Shown in pieces: positions 23,501 through 35,684 of a DNA stretch of 64,000 bases. Position 1 is the stretch's first letter, and every line of letters starts with the position of its first letter. The position numbers and the translations under genes were made by a program. Source of the DNA: Clusia tigrina (Eukaryota; Arthropoda; Insecta; Diptera; Clusiidae); the NCBI GenBank assembly GCA_920105625.2, contig OV050030.1, positions 424,952,240 through 425,016,239 on the forward strand. The letters run 5' to 3'. The notes below the pieces were generated by a model, which did not search any database, was not told where the DNA came from, and saw nothing but the letters and a program-made list of their open reading frames with translations.

Positions 23501-25180
23501 GGCCTGTTGAAATTCCCCAGTTAGTAAATTGAAAAGTGCAAAGCACGGCAAGTCAAATGGTTTTTCTGCTGAGCTGCTCAGCTGCTCAGGCGACTGTTGC
23601 TGTTGCTATTGTTGACGCTGCTGACGGTACCCATGCCGTTGCCTTGCCAGCTACTGCTACTGATATTGTTTGCTGGCAGCCAGGCAGGCATTGTGCAGGA
23701 TTAGCCGTCAGTGGAAGCCCAAAACTGTCTGCGTGCGCTTCAAGTGCGATTAAGTATAACTTTGCTGAATTCACGCTTCAGTTGTTTGAATTGCGAGTTG
23801 AATAATTTCGCTGTTTCGTCAGTTTTGTGCGCTGTAATTGACGTGAGTACAACTTTTTGACAAATTTATTTATGGGACAAAAATCAGAAAAAATTTATAA
23901 CTAATTATGATATTAAAAAAGTAAAAAAAGCAAATTGCAAATATTGTGAGAGGGCCAAAAAACTTTCCCGGTGTTATGTTTCAATTGCATGCATTCAGTG
24001 CAAATGGAGCTACAAAACAAAAACAAAACAAACGGAAGATGAATCAGCAGCAGGATTCGGGCGTGTTGACCGCTCGCTTTTGGCTTCGTTATAAATTAAT
24101 CTGCTTGAAGAGTTGCAACTATTTTGAAAGCTGTGCGAGTCCCGTTGGATACGTGGGCGCGAGGACCGCCAAGGTCGCAAATACGCGCACCGGCTGGCAA
24201 CGGTTAAGCCGGTCTCTGTCGGGTCTCTGTAGGTGGCTGAGTCTGTGTATATGTGTGTGTGTGAGTGTGGGTCTGTGTTGAGTTTATTCGGTGCGCAAAT
24301 GCTGGCAAGTTTTGTGATTAATTAAAACAGCTCAGCGCTGATTTGTTTGCTTTTATGCCTGAGTTTATAATTATTCTTATTAAAGCTTCATTCTTTACTG
24401 CTTAGAATGCAAAATGTTCAAACGCACTTTGCTTATTTCATAACGTAATTAACATAAAATAAATTTCGTGCTAAGGCGGCACCGGTGCGTATGAGTAACA
24501 TTTTCGGGAAAATTTTAAGACTGGCGGAAAATATTTGCGCATTTTATTTATAATATGAAAATATGAAAATATGAATATGAACATTTTTAAATTACTATTA
24601 CAGTTTTATTAAATGGAAATTAATAGTTTGAAATTAGAAGAATACACTCAAGCAAAATTGTTGGTGAAATAACTGAGAAAAAGTTACACTACAGAATTAC
24701 CGAAGAATTCATTAGCACGGTGAACAAATTACTTAATAATTTGTAATGAAATGCAGTCAACTCTATTATAGCCACTTAAATGGGTCCCTTTCTTAATATG
24801 TATATTGTAATTATCATGAATTTATATAGAAAAGTTCGTACGAAAGCGTTAAAGCGATGTCTTTAAAAAAGCCTGACTGCACTACGAACCTCACAAATCT
24901 TTAAATAAATATTTGGTTATTAAAACAGCGACATTAGTCATTATAGTGCTCCAATTAATTGAAATGTGAGCTTGGTTCGCCACAGTACCCACAAGAGATG
25001 TACTCGTACTTACTGCAACTTTTGTCATACTAGAAACCATCAATAGCGAACACGACTTGCTGAAGGACAACAGTCAACTTGCCTATAGCAATAGCTTAGG
25101 TTAGGTTTTCGTGGCAGTCAGTCTACAGACCAATTCACTCAGACCACTACGGGTCCATTGCGATACGAACGCATAACACC
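18850..25180. other. Long non-coding region with microsatellites
   Basis: No coding exon was recognised. It holds (CA/GT)n stretches at 18,960-19,060 and 20,690-20,712, a (GTT)n tract of about 14 units at 20,482-20,520, and a 12-bp CGCAATCGCAGT repeat of five copies at 22,293-22,354. A (CAA)n tract lies at 23,370-23,475. A GC-richer patch at 23,530-24,280, full of CTGCTG/CAG motifs, could be an untranslated exon. ORFs here are low-complexity or unconvincing. It may be intron or intergenic. Confidence 0.4.
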
Positions 25181-25189
25181 GCACTCTAC

Positions 25190-25480
25190 TTTACTCGTCA
25201 AAACATTCTGAAGCCCTAATAAAGCGCAGGATTTGTTTGACCTTCGTAAGAGAGCTGAAAGCGTATTTGCCTAAAGAGCCCGCTCTGCTTCTACCTATAG
25301 CCGGGCACCTACAGAAGAGATGTTCCACTGTCTCCTCCTCTTCCTCCTCATCCCCACAGCTTCTGCAGTACTCATGAGAGAATACTCCCAGCCGGAGAGC
25401 ATGCATGCCGAATAGCCAATGACTATAGCAATATTGACTCATCCGTGACATGTCTTGACTCACAAGCAAACAACCTTGCA
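25190..25480 (-). mobile_element. LINE 3' coding tail fragment
   Basis: The minus-strand frame reads SHWLFGMHALRLGVFSHEYC, then RSCGDEEEEEETVEHLFCRC and PAIGRSRAGSLG. This is the typical C-terminal zinc-binding (C-x2-C...H-x3-C) tail of LOA/R1-type LINE polyproteins. The frame is open for the tail but meets unrelated sequence upstream (25,500-25,607). An acidic run of six Glu is embedded in the knuckle. It is probably 5'-truncated. Confidence 0.6.
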
Positions 25481-25699
25481 TAAATATGCGGTTAAGATGA
25501 TGAAATATGTAGTAACGATGATGACGGTGGATACTGCAGAATAGGTTGACCTCGAGAAGTGAGCCAAAGTTTATTGGATCCAGCAAAAATAGTGGAAATT
25601 CTACCAAAATATTTCATAATCAACACTTTCTCTCTCTCTCTCCCTCTCTTAGTTCCTGTCATAGGGCCTCCACGAAACGTTTCCATCGCCTACGATCCT

Positions 25700-28405
25700 T
25701 CGTGATGACTATTATTTCTTTGAAAGATTTCCCGGTAGATTGAAGTTCCTTTCAACTCTACCAATTGAGGCACGAGTGCGTTGCGAAGCTGTGTACTGAG
25801 CGCACTTTTCGCCATTATTTTCTTCGCACACTCGTACCTCCATAAGTGAAGTACTCCCATTTTCCTGGCATTGCTCACATTTTCGTTTACTCATTGTCTG
25901 TTGTTTTCTTCATAAACGTTTCGAACTGTTTCCTTCGATTGTTTAGTTCTTGATGGTATTTTTTCTGGGCATAAAGTTGATATTTCATGATTGCCTTGTC
26001 AGAGCTTTGTCCGAGCTGGTGACCATTGCAACTCGATTTCCTGTTCTGCCCCCACTCTGCTCCACATTACGGGATCTCCGTTAGATGGTCAGAGCATTGC
26101 CACACCTGTAATCGATTTTGTGCTTGGTGCATGCCCACAATTATTTATGGGCCGGCGCAGCATCCTCTGAGGTACATTGTTTTCTAAAGCGCCATTGTCG
26201 TCGTCGTAGCCGTCGTCGCTGGTGGCAGGGGCACTTTTCAACTGCACCTGTTAACCGGGCTTAAGATTTATGGCTTCCGTTTATGCTGTCCGTTATGGAT
26301 AGTAGGAAAATGGCGGAGAATGTTGCAGCGGCCGCCGCAATGCGAACTGCAAACTACCCCCTGCCGCTCGCTGCCTGTCTTATCACAAATACCAGTGCAA
26401 GGCCAAACGGATTTGCACACACCATTTTCTGCTCTTTCACAAGGCTCCACTTTTCCTTTGTCTATTTTCCTTTTGCCAGTTGCAAAATTTAAAGTCCTTG
26501 AACAGCAAATATGAATTAAAATGAAAAGAACACCAATGCCGACGCTCTGATCACGGCGTTAATACTGATAACGCTGTCAACTTGTTGGCATATCAACCGA
26601 CGTAAGCAAGAACAACAACAACAACGGGAGTATCAGCAGCTGTGGCAGCTTGTGGCGGTAGCTAAATACTCGTATAAAGCAACAAATATAATCCTGATTA
26701 AAATTTGTGCGGAAAATGGAAATGGCTGTGACTGCATTGCCCCGGCACCTGCTGCTGCGGCTACGGCTGGGACTGAGGCTGCTGCTGCGGCTGTGGCTTG
26801 CCTCACTATGCTGTGCGGTGCCACTTGCTACAGAAACACAACTCAACTTTCTTTTTGCTTTGGTTAATCCTCTTAACGAAGGCGTCATGCAGCTAGTTAC
26901 GCTGTGCCTTGTTTGCTCACTCGCTCCTTTTCCTTTCATAATGGTTGCGAGCCCTGATTTATGTTCCTCCGGCAGGGCTCCGTAGGATTCCTACTTTCCT
27001 CCGTTTGGGTTGCTTTAATTGATAAACTGCGATATGCGAGTAAATGAAAGAACCCTCTCCTCGGTGGCAGGGGAAACGATGTGGGCGGGACGTTATGCAA
27101 TTTAAGTTGAAAAGCTACTCTGGAGTTCCAGCGGTTAACTCGCTCACCAAAGCAATCTTGTTCTTCTCGTGCATGTTGCCTTAAGACGGGTACAAAACAG
27201 AGAAGTGGCAGGGTTGTGAGTATAAAAATATTGCTCTGTTTCTCTGTTAAAGGTATCTACTGTTTTAATATTGAATTGTCACATACGACATAGAAGCACT
27301 GTAACGTTTGGGACAATTCAATATTCCGAAGTAAGCGATACTGAGGGACTTCTAATAGAATACCGGCAAAAATTATATTACAAATGCGAGCCAAAATCCC
27401 TGATAGCTAGAGGACCTTTTTTAGTTATAAGAATTAAATTCTATTATTAATAACAAATAAAGAAAAGCATTCGTGATTGGAATTACTTTCTCAGTAGATT
27501 TCGACATACGAGGATTCCAGTCAGCTCTAATAAGGAAGAGTTACACACAACGTTTCTGAGTTTCATCATCACAGTGACTCCACATCCAGTCTTTCCACTA
27601 CTTCACTACACATTCTTCTGCAAAATAAACAACTTTAATCCTACAGTGTCGAGTTAAGAACCTCGCGATTGATTAGTTGAACCTATCAAGCCTCGTATTT
27701 GGTCTACGTGTCAAATGTCTCTGTTACCCTTGGTTCCCCTCTATCATTATTATCTTTATTCTAATGCCTATTATTGTGCCATTTGCTCCTTTGTTAGTCC
27801 AGAGTGTGTGTAAATGACGGCGAAAGGAACTGATGTTAAAATATTTACAAACTCTCTCTGGCAAAGGGTGAGCCTCGCCTTTCATCTGCGCCTATGGCAT
27901 AAAGGAATGGTCTTACCTGTGTATTCTGGGCTCCCTCGCCCGCCATTGGGGAAAATGCGATCTCTAACTTAATGTCTTTATAGCACTACTGTTGTTCTGA
28001 GTTATAGTTTCTTCACCGGTTGGCATCTGGCTTCATTTAAACCACGAGCAATGGGGCGAAAAACTTGAATATCTTGCATGGATATCCACGGTAAACATTT
28101 GAAGCGTGACCAGCATCCATCTAAGTGACGATGGGTGAGTGATGCTCCCATCACTTACTTACATAACGTAAGGGTTTTGGAGTATTTCGTTTCATTGCTC
28201 TTTTATAAAGAATGGTTTTTTTATTTGCCGCTAAAGCACTAACAAAGATTGCCCCCGGCTTAACGACTGAATTGTTGTTTTTGTTCTTGCTGTAGCTGCT
28301 GCAAAAATGTCCAACTTGTAGCTAGCTGGGCTTCTAATGAGCTGTTGGCATACACACACTCTCCCACAAACACTCTCACACAAACACCCTCACACACACA
28401 CACAC

Positions 28406-28449
<44 letters not shown>

Positions 28450-29990
28450 ACACAGTCACTTAGAACAGTACACCTAGAAACGGTGTGTATGGCAGTGCAG
28501 TCTGTCCAACGGGCGAGCGAAGTGACACCTCGTTGTGCTCCAGGCAGGCGGAATTTGTTTGTGCGGTGCTCGAGATTCACAGCTGCGAGCGAAATTGATT
28601 GGGCGCCAATTTCAAAATGCGGAGCGAGCTCTCCGCACCGGGTTGTACAACAACAGCAACAACAAGCAGAAAAAGCAATTCTGCAATTGTGTTTGGGGGG
28701 CCACAATGGGCGCCCTTAACAACAAACCAAACAACAAAAACAACAGTGACAAAAGGACGTTGCTTTCGCTTTCGTTGAGGCAGGGCCGAGCTCGCTCACC
28801 CCACTCTCTCGCTCCCACTCTCTCCCACTCCCTCAAATTGTGACGAACGGAAGAGCAAGTGTGGTGAATTTCGCTGCTATTCGTGTACTCTCGGTGTTTG
28901 TGGGGAGCCGTGTCTCTCTTCTGCCTCGGGCGGGCACGAGTGGCAAATATTTTGGTAACAAATCCAGCAAATCCTTTAAATTACTGCACAGTGCCAGGCA
29001 TTTGTCAGTCGCTGCTGTTGTTTTTGTTGGCTCCGGCTCCAGCGTCTGCTAAGTGCGCTGGTGTTGCTGCTGCTGCTGCTGTTGCTGATGCTGATGCTTC
29101 GTGTAGGTTTACGAGGTGCCTCGCCATTTCGCTGCTGTCCTTAAGTTTCAATTTACCGGGTCTAGTTTGTGTTCTTGCATGCAAGAACTGGGTGGGTTCT
29201 ATGGGGTGGGTTCTATGGGGTCAAAAGTTGCATATGCCTTTGCTTGGTGAATATACAGCGGAGGATGAGACTCATAACTGGGAAGTTTTCTTATATTTCA
29301 GGACATTAAATTAAGTTGTTTTCAGTTCTATTCTGTATAAAAATTTGTGAAGAGCAAAAATATATTCACGCATTTCCCTCGAGAGTTTCTGGTTTAGTCC
29401 TATAACTGATCAATACTCATCCCTGCTGGAGTCACCTATCTAAACCAATTGAGAGTCCAGATTCCTCTCTCAGTTGTGATTATGATTGATGTACTTGAAC
29501 GCCTGGCAGATATTCTGAGGGGGACCCTAAGAATGGATCACATACAACCACAGTCTGGTAAGCTCCTGGTCGTCCTTTAAAATATTTTTAGGAGGTATTT
29601 GAACTGAGCCATCTTAAGTAGCTTAAGTTGAGTACAGAAAATTATGAAAGGTGCCTCAAACAACCACCAAATTGCGTCACAATTCCATCAAATGGACCGA
29701 AATTATAGTATATATATGGGATGAAGGCGTGGTCTGTGCCCAAATGGGCTCATATGAATAACTGCTTCTGTCTTCTGGTCCAGGCTATACTATAGCAGAG
29801 GTTTATTAAGATCTGTAATGCAGTATAGAAAAAGTGACCACATACGGACGGACAAAATCAAAATTGCTCTGAGAACATTTGTGTATAATTATGTCCATAC
29901 CCGCCACGCCTCCATAAGAAACCGCTCAACTCCACAAACCTATCATACCCTTTTCACATTTTTTTAGCGTAGATTGGATTAGATTAGAAT
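25700..29990. other. Non-coding region with a promoter-like patch
   Basis: No coding exon was recognised. The interval 28,340-29,200 is GC-richer and CpG-containing, starts with a long (CA)n tract (28,340-28,446), and carries CT-rich GAGA-type motifs (28,798-28,832) and CAG/GCT repeats (29,050-29,095). It is a plausible promoter plus leader exon, but there is no identifiable gene. A 15-bp tandem duplication (GGGTTCTATGGGGT) sits at 29,190-29,221. CCACGCCC/GGGCGTGG motifs at about 29,725 and 29,900 recur at 46,480-46,740 and may mark an old repeat. Confidence 0.35.
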
Positions 29991-30345
29991 AATAAGTTAT
30001 ATCTTGATATTTGATATATAAATAATATGAGGATATGAATGGGAATCGAGACCGCCAAGGAGAGACAGTCCAGGTAGATGCCCCTCTTGATCGCACCCAG
30101 AGAAACAGTCCAGGTGGATGCCTTGATCGCACCCAGAGAACAGATACTGCTTCCGCGAGAGGCCCCCTGCGCGCCAATTCATCAGCCTCCTCATTTCCAT
30201 CGATATTCCTACGGCCTGGACCCCAGATGATTGTGATGTCAGCATGAAGACTTAGCGCCCTAAGTTCCTCCCTACACTGTCTGACCAGCCTGGAGTTGAT
30301 GGTCTTTGACTGTATAGCCTTTATAGCCAACCTTATCAGTAATAT
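29990..30345 (-). mobile_element. LINE RNase H fragment
   Basis: The minus strand reads INSRLVRQCREELRALSLHA, then DITIIWGPGRRNIDGNEEAD and ELARRG. This is the C-terminal half of a LINE-type RNase H domain (motif 'WVPGHxGIxGNExADxLA'), with the last catalytic Asp retained and the usual His changed to Arg. Beyond it is a short duplicated segment containing CTGGGTGCGATCAAG twice (30,070-30,140). The upstream half is missing: a SINE abuts at about 30,345. Confidence 0.65.
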
Positions 30346-30550
30346 TATTATTATATCTTACACCATACTTCATGATGTCTGCACGCGAGTTTGGGAACTT
30401 GAGTACTGGCAAAACTAACGCCTTCATTTCGAAGAGAGAAAGATATAGAAAGCATTTCTTGGAGATCGTGCCCCGGGCAGGATTCGCCCCTGTTTCTCCA
30501 CATACACAGTGAGACTAGCATGCTTACCACTAAATAACCACGGCGGTCGG
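30345..30550 (-). mobile_element. tRNA-derived SINE, copy A
   Basis: Read on the minus strand, the 5' end looks like a tRNA gene: an A-box-like segment GTGGTTATTTAGTGGTAAGC, then a degenerate B box with GGGGCGAATCC (30,480-30,490) and the closing GCCCGGGGCA. A body of about 100 bp follows, and the 3' end is GGTGTAAGATATAATAATAAT, a TAA-type tail. The body and tail match copies B and C at 38.0 and 46.0 kb. It is a Pol III SINE, not a functional tRNA (no acceptor stem). Confidence 0.7.
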
Positions 30551-30889
30551 CTCACAGCTAACAACTGAAATTATCCTTAATGAAATGCTGGCATGCTTCC
30601 TTTTTTCCTGAGTAATTACTTTATTTGGTAGTAAACAGTTCAAAGGATGTTTATAAATTCTCATAAATTCATGGACAAAACTGATTATTATTGCCGACAA
30701 CAATTCTTAATTTGCGTACAAGTCGCTGACACATTTGTGTTCAATATGAAGTCATTGTTTGATTCGGTGGAAGTATGTGAGCTCATTTTGCTGAATTGTT
30801 TACATTAATTCAAAAAATGTCCACTGAAAGTCCTGAGAACTGCTTTTGCAAAGGGGTCGAAATAATCAATGAGGAGCATGGCGGCTTCA

Positions 30890-31290
30890 GAGGAATCGAT
30901 ATTAGAATGAAGTCCTAACAGCAGAACAAGGACAGCAGTTGCCTACACTTATGCTACATTTCTAGATATATTACCAGATAATTAAACTTCAGAGAAATCG
31001 TAAAACAGAGATCCTCACAGCAGAACAGGGACTTCTGTGGTTCAGATATTTGATATATTTCTGGATATAGTAGGCATATAATTAAGCTGCAGGGAAATCG
31101 ATATTAAAATGAGATCCTATCATAAGAGCAAAGACTTCCATTGATCAGATATTTGATATAGTTCTAGATATAGTGGGCAGATAATTAAGCTTCAGAGAAA
31201 TCCTATAAAAGCGGTCTTAATACCAGAAAAAGGACTCCCTTTGTGCAGACTTGTGCTATATTTCTAGATATAATAGACAGATAATTGAAC
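30890..31290 (+). repeat. About 100-bp tandem repeat, four copies
   Basis: Four diverged copies of a 100-104 bp unit beginning GATAATTAAGCTTCAGAGAA recur at 30,978, 31,077, 31,181 and 31,281, with a partial one upstream. Each contains GATCCTAACAGCAGAACAAG and TTTCTAGATATAGT-like segments. The array is interrupted at 31,291 by a LINE tail. The LINE's own last 35 bp (AATTAAGCTTCAGAGCAACC) and the sequence after it resemble the same unit. Confidence 0.75.
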
Positions 31291-31653
31291 TATCGGCACA
31301 CACGCTGCAAAATAGGCATTCTGTTCCATGCTCATTGCAGGAGCTGTAAATACCCAAGGGAGAAAGAAACAGTCGTTCACTTTCTTTGTGATTGCCCAGC
31401 CCTCGCTCGCTTGAGACTCAAATATCTCGGAAGTCCTTTTCTAGAGAGTCTCTAGTTTAGAGCTTTCAGACTTATCCAAATTTGTTAACAACTCCGGCGG
31501 GTTGTAAATGTTACAAAAGTATTTTACCATTTGCTTGCGAGGACATGGCAACAAAACGCCACTATTGCTAATTGAGGCGACCCGAGGCCGCCATCCATTC
31601 CACCTGCCTAACTACCCAGATCAATTAAGCTTCAGAGCAACCAATAAACAAAC
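31291..31653 (+). mobile_element. LINE 3' end, copy 1
   Basis: It starts at TATCGGCACACACGCTG and ends near CCAATAAACAAA. The plus-strand frame reads CRSCKYPREKETVVHFLCDC followed by PALARLRLKYLGSPFLESL, the C-C-H-C knuckle and CPAL motif of a LOA/R1-like LINE. It then hits TAG, followed by a 3' UTR with ACTCCGGCGGGTTGTAAATG. The whole 363 bp matches the minus-strand copy at 38,583-38,944. It is 5'-truncated. Confidence 0.75.
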
Positions 31654-33195
31654 CAGGTCCTAACGGCAGTTCAAGGATTTTATTATTTATATTTTCTCTC
31701 TCAAACGGATCTTATTGAGAGTAGATGCGTTTCTGGCTCCTAAAACTTTCGAGTTTTTCACATACATTTCGTAATTTTCTTTGCACGGATCCTTATTTTC
31801 ATAACTGCGTCCAAAGATCTGAAATGCTGAATTTCCACTGCAACTATCCAAACAATTTCTTTCAGTGTGTGTAGAAAGAGTTTAAATTGTTAAAGAACTG
31901 ATCTTTTATTTATTTTCTCTCCTAATAAACTCCTAAATGAGAGCAAATTTTTAAGGACTATTTCACGAAAGTTCCAATTGAACAGTTGTCAACCACCTGG
32001 GTATGTTCTTGGATTCTTTTCACTTTAGGAACTATACGCTGCCTCAAATTGCTCTCGTGTTTCCTTTTATCTCAGCCCAACCACGGCTAAGTTCGTAGTT
32101 GCCTGGTGAAGCCTGACTTTAGGCTGAAAATGGTTTCCATAGTTGTGAAAGTGTTCCAACTCCACTGAATTTTTAAGTCGCTGCATTCACCACACCCCAC
32201 TATCGGGGCCCTGTTCCAATGCTTCGTTGGCATGTAGCTGCATGCACCACCAGACAAAGAGAGATCACAAACATTGCACCATTGAGCAAGGATGCTTCTG
32301 AGCATTTGTAATAAAAGTGTTTTGTTTCAAATTGTAGAGATGAGTGAGAAAAACAAAAGCAACAACAAAACTGAAGAACATCCTCGCAGTTAATGAGTTA
32401 GTCGACTCGCTCGAGTTGCTTTGATGGTTCCTGGCGAACACACTTGCACGCGCCGCGACGCGCCGCCAGCTGCCGAGCAAGAGCGCGCTGTAAGAGAGCC
32501 CAGCTAAGAGCAGTCCAGCCGACAGGAACTCACCACTGTAAAGCGTTTGGCTGTCTCGCTGGCTGGTTGGTTGGCTGGCTGGCTCGTTGCTTCGTTGGTA
32601 ACGGTCGTGGCTTTCCAGCCAGGCGCTGCTCAAGAAGTAAAAGTACCCTCGATAACGTAAATCAGTTGCAGTGCGTAGGCGGTTGTCGTAGACGTCGTAG
32701 CAACACGTGCTACACGCGGTCGTCCTCATTGACTATGCTCTTGTAGTGAAAACAGAAATCAACAAAACAGACTCCACTGGCAGGACTCTGCATTCGAATT
32801 CGTTATGTGGGCAAAAATGTAGCAGTGAAGGCAGCAAGCGAGGCACTTTTCGAAAGTGTGATTTTACGGAAAGGAATGTGAAAATCTAAATTACTTTATT
32901 TTAAACGAAGAGAAACGACAAATAAATTATTCGAAAAAAACGAAAAAGCAAAAAAAATTATTTTTAAAAACTGCACCTTGTTATTTGCACCGATTCGAAA
33001 CGAGAAATCAAAAAAATACGTTACAAAATTTTGTCAATTTTTGTAAAATAAAAAAAACCAAACTAAAAGTTATTTTGTGGCTTTTTATGAAGGAAGCAAT
33101 TAAGCGCAGCGTAGGCAGCAACTGCAGCTGCCGCAGAGTGAGAACCGCGACAACAATTTTAGCAGCAATTGCTGCGGAGTCAATTCGACAATAAA
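31654..33195. other. Non-coding region with candidate promoter/leader
   Basis: From 31,654 to 32,340 the sequence is plain and AT-rich. The stretch 32,400-32,720 is GC-rich with CpGs, GCTG/GGTT simple repeats and an initiator-like ATCAGTTGCA at 32,661 followed by AGACGT 27 nt downstream (one base off DPE spacing). After this comes a long A-rich, CAG-dotted stretch without introns. It could be the 5' leader of a gene whose coding exons are not in the window. Confidence 0.3.
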
Positions 33196-34560
33196 ACTTT
33201 TTTGAACATTTTTGATATATATAAAAAAATTTATATATGAAAAAATATATTTAATAATAAATATTTGAAAAAATCTATAATAAAAAAATAATTAATAAAA
33301 AAATAATATAATAAAAAATATAATATTATAAAAAATATAATATAATAAAAATATAATATAATAAAAAAATAATATAATAAAAAAAATAATATAATAAAAA
33401 AATAATATAATAAAAAATAATATAATAAAAAAAATAATATAATAAAAAAAATATTATAAAAAATAATATAATAAAAGAAAATAATTTCAAAAAATAATAT
33501 AATAAAAAATATAATATAATAAAAAAAATATTATAAAAAAAATAATATGAAAAAAAAGTATTAAGAGTTTAAAGAAAAATATGTGTAATATTACATATGA
33601 AAACTATACACAAAAAACATATTTATAAAATATACTTAGATGACTATTCAAAGTATATAAAAACAATTGAGAAAATTTGTGTTAATAAATAATATTTAGA
33701 AAATTATATAAAATATATTTAAAAACAAAATTTATTGAACATTACACACAAAAATAATTGTATTAAAGTAATTACAATTAATACAATAAAATTTACAGAA
33801 ATATAAGTAAAAGTGTTGCCAGGAAAATACGACAATAATATAAATAATATATAAAAACTATAAGTATAAATATAAAAAATATATAAAAAAAAATAATTTA
33901 AAATAATAATAATAATAAACATTAATTTACACAAATTTAAGTGAAAGTATTACAAGGAAAATACGACAATAAATATGCAAAAAGTATAAATATAAAACAA
34001 ATAATTAAAAAAAAATTTATTTAAAAAAACAACAAAAATAAAAATAAATTTACACAAAAAGTATTGAATGGAAAAACGACAATAAATATACAAAAAGTAT
34101 AAATATAAAATAAATATTTAAAAAAATGTATTTAAAAAAACAACAAATATAAAAATAAATTTACAAAAAAGTAAATTTATAAATAAATATAAATAATAAT
34201 AATATATAAAACAAAATAATTTAAAAAAAACAATAAAAATAAAACAATGTTTACACAAAATTTAAGTAAAATTGTTGCAAGGAGAATATGACAATAAATA
34301 TACAAAAAGTATAAGTATAAATATAACATAAATATATAAAAAAAATTATTTAAAAAACAAAAAAAGGAACCTAAATTTACACAAAAAATTAGTAAAAAGT
34401 ATTGCAAGAAAAATATGACAATAAATATACAAAAAGTATAAGTATAAATATAAAATAAATATATAAAACAAAATATAAGAATTAAATTAAATTTACACAA
34501 AAATTTAAGTAAAAGTATTCTAAGGAAAATACGACAATAATTTACCATTTTTAGTAAGCA
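33195..34560. repeat. AT-rich repeat arrays
   Basis: Positions 33,195-33,570 are dominated by short A/T repeats of the type AATAATATAATAAAAA. Positions 33,720-34,560 hold six to seven diverged copies of a roughly 115-130 bp unit containing CGACAATAAATATACAAAAA and AGTATAAGTATAAATATAAA. Copies lie near 33,827, 33,960, 34,073, 34,288, 34,416 and 34,532; the 215-bp gap suggests one decayed copy. The minus-strand ORF of 134 aa across it is a Phe/Ile/Tyr-rich translation artefact. Confidence 0.8.
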
Positions 34561-35445
34561 CACATAATTAAAAATAAACACAAAATAAACACAATGACAC
34601 GCCTAAATTATGACGTAAATAGCGGCTGAACAAAACAAAAGGAAAACTACACACAAAAATTATAAAATAAAAACGAATGAAAAGGCGGAAAGTAAACCAA
34701 ATAAAACAAAAACAAAAACAAAAACAAATTTGATTCAAACGTAATCAAAGCTAAATAAGTTTATTTAAATATAATTATATTTGCTGAAGCGAATAACAGG
34801 AACAATAACAATATTGTAATAACAGCAACAACAAACACAACACCATCGACAACAACAAGAACAACAACAAAAACATACTTGAATGTGCTAAGCGCGTACG
34901 AGCGGGCGCCAAAAGGCAGTCAAAACGCAAGAGTGCAAAATATAATTTCTATTTTGAAAGCTAAATAAAGTCAAAGGCAAATACGAACGAGAAATAAATA
35001 TAAAACAAACCCATACCCAGAGCCAGAACAACAACAACTACAACAACAACAACAACTATAACAACAACAATAATAATAGCAACAACTACAAGCTCAAGAG
35101 CAAGAACAACAACAGCAATAACAATCAACTGCTGAACCCAAAATACACAGAGCCAGCGAGCGAGAGGTGTATTGCCCCCAGCGGCAGCATCACCAACACT
35201 AGCAGCAGCAGCAGCATCAGCAGCAGCAGGAACTGCGGGCTCCAATACCCCTACTACCCTACTAGTAGAAGAAGCTGCAGAGACTACACTACCGCGACAA
35301 CCAAGCAAAGAGCCTCACAACCGCCTCACCAGAACGTAGCAGGAGAATACAACTGAAAGTAGGTGCCTTTTTACTTATATTATATTATTTATTTATTCTT
35401 TTCTTGGGTGGTTTTTTTGTCATTCTTTCGGGGTTCGGAAGGAAT

Positions 35446-35480
<35 letters not shown>

Positions 35481-35646
35481 GGAGAACAACACCGCTAGAA
35501 ACAACACCAACAAGCGTAAGAAAAGCCTTGCCAAGTAATATTTCTAATGCTGATGATGGTTTTACTGTCTGTATTGTTGTTGTTGCTGTTGTTGCTGTTC
35601 TTCTGCTTCTTCTTCAAGCCCAATACCTCTGAAGTATAGGTGCGTG

Positions 35647-35684
<38 letters not shown>

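Noticed and set aside
27195..27250. Second small MITE from the CAGAGAA...TTCTCTG inverted pair
   Set aside because: It is only about 55 bp with no target-site duplication; more likely a chance hairpin.
28260..28843. ORFs of 100-148 codons over the (CA)n tract
   Set aside because: They are open only because of simple repeats and have no conserved content.
32661..32696. Initiator plus DPE core promoter
   Set aside because: AGACGT begins at +27 rather than +28 from the initiator A, and DPE function needs exact spacing.
33719..34581. Phe/Ile/Tyr-rich 'membrane protein' ORFs
   Set aside because: They are translations of AT-rich tandem repeats.
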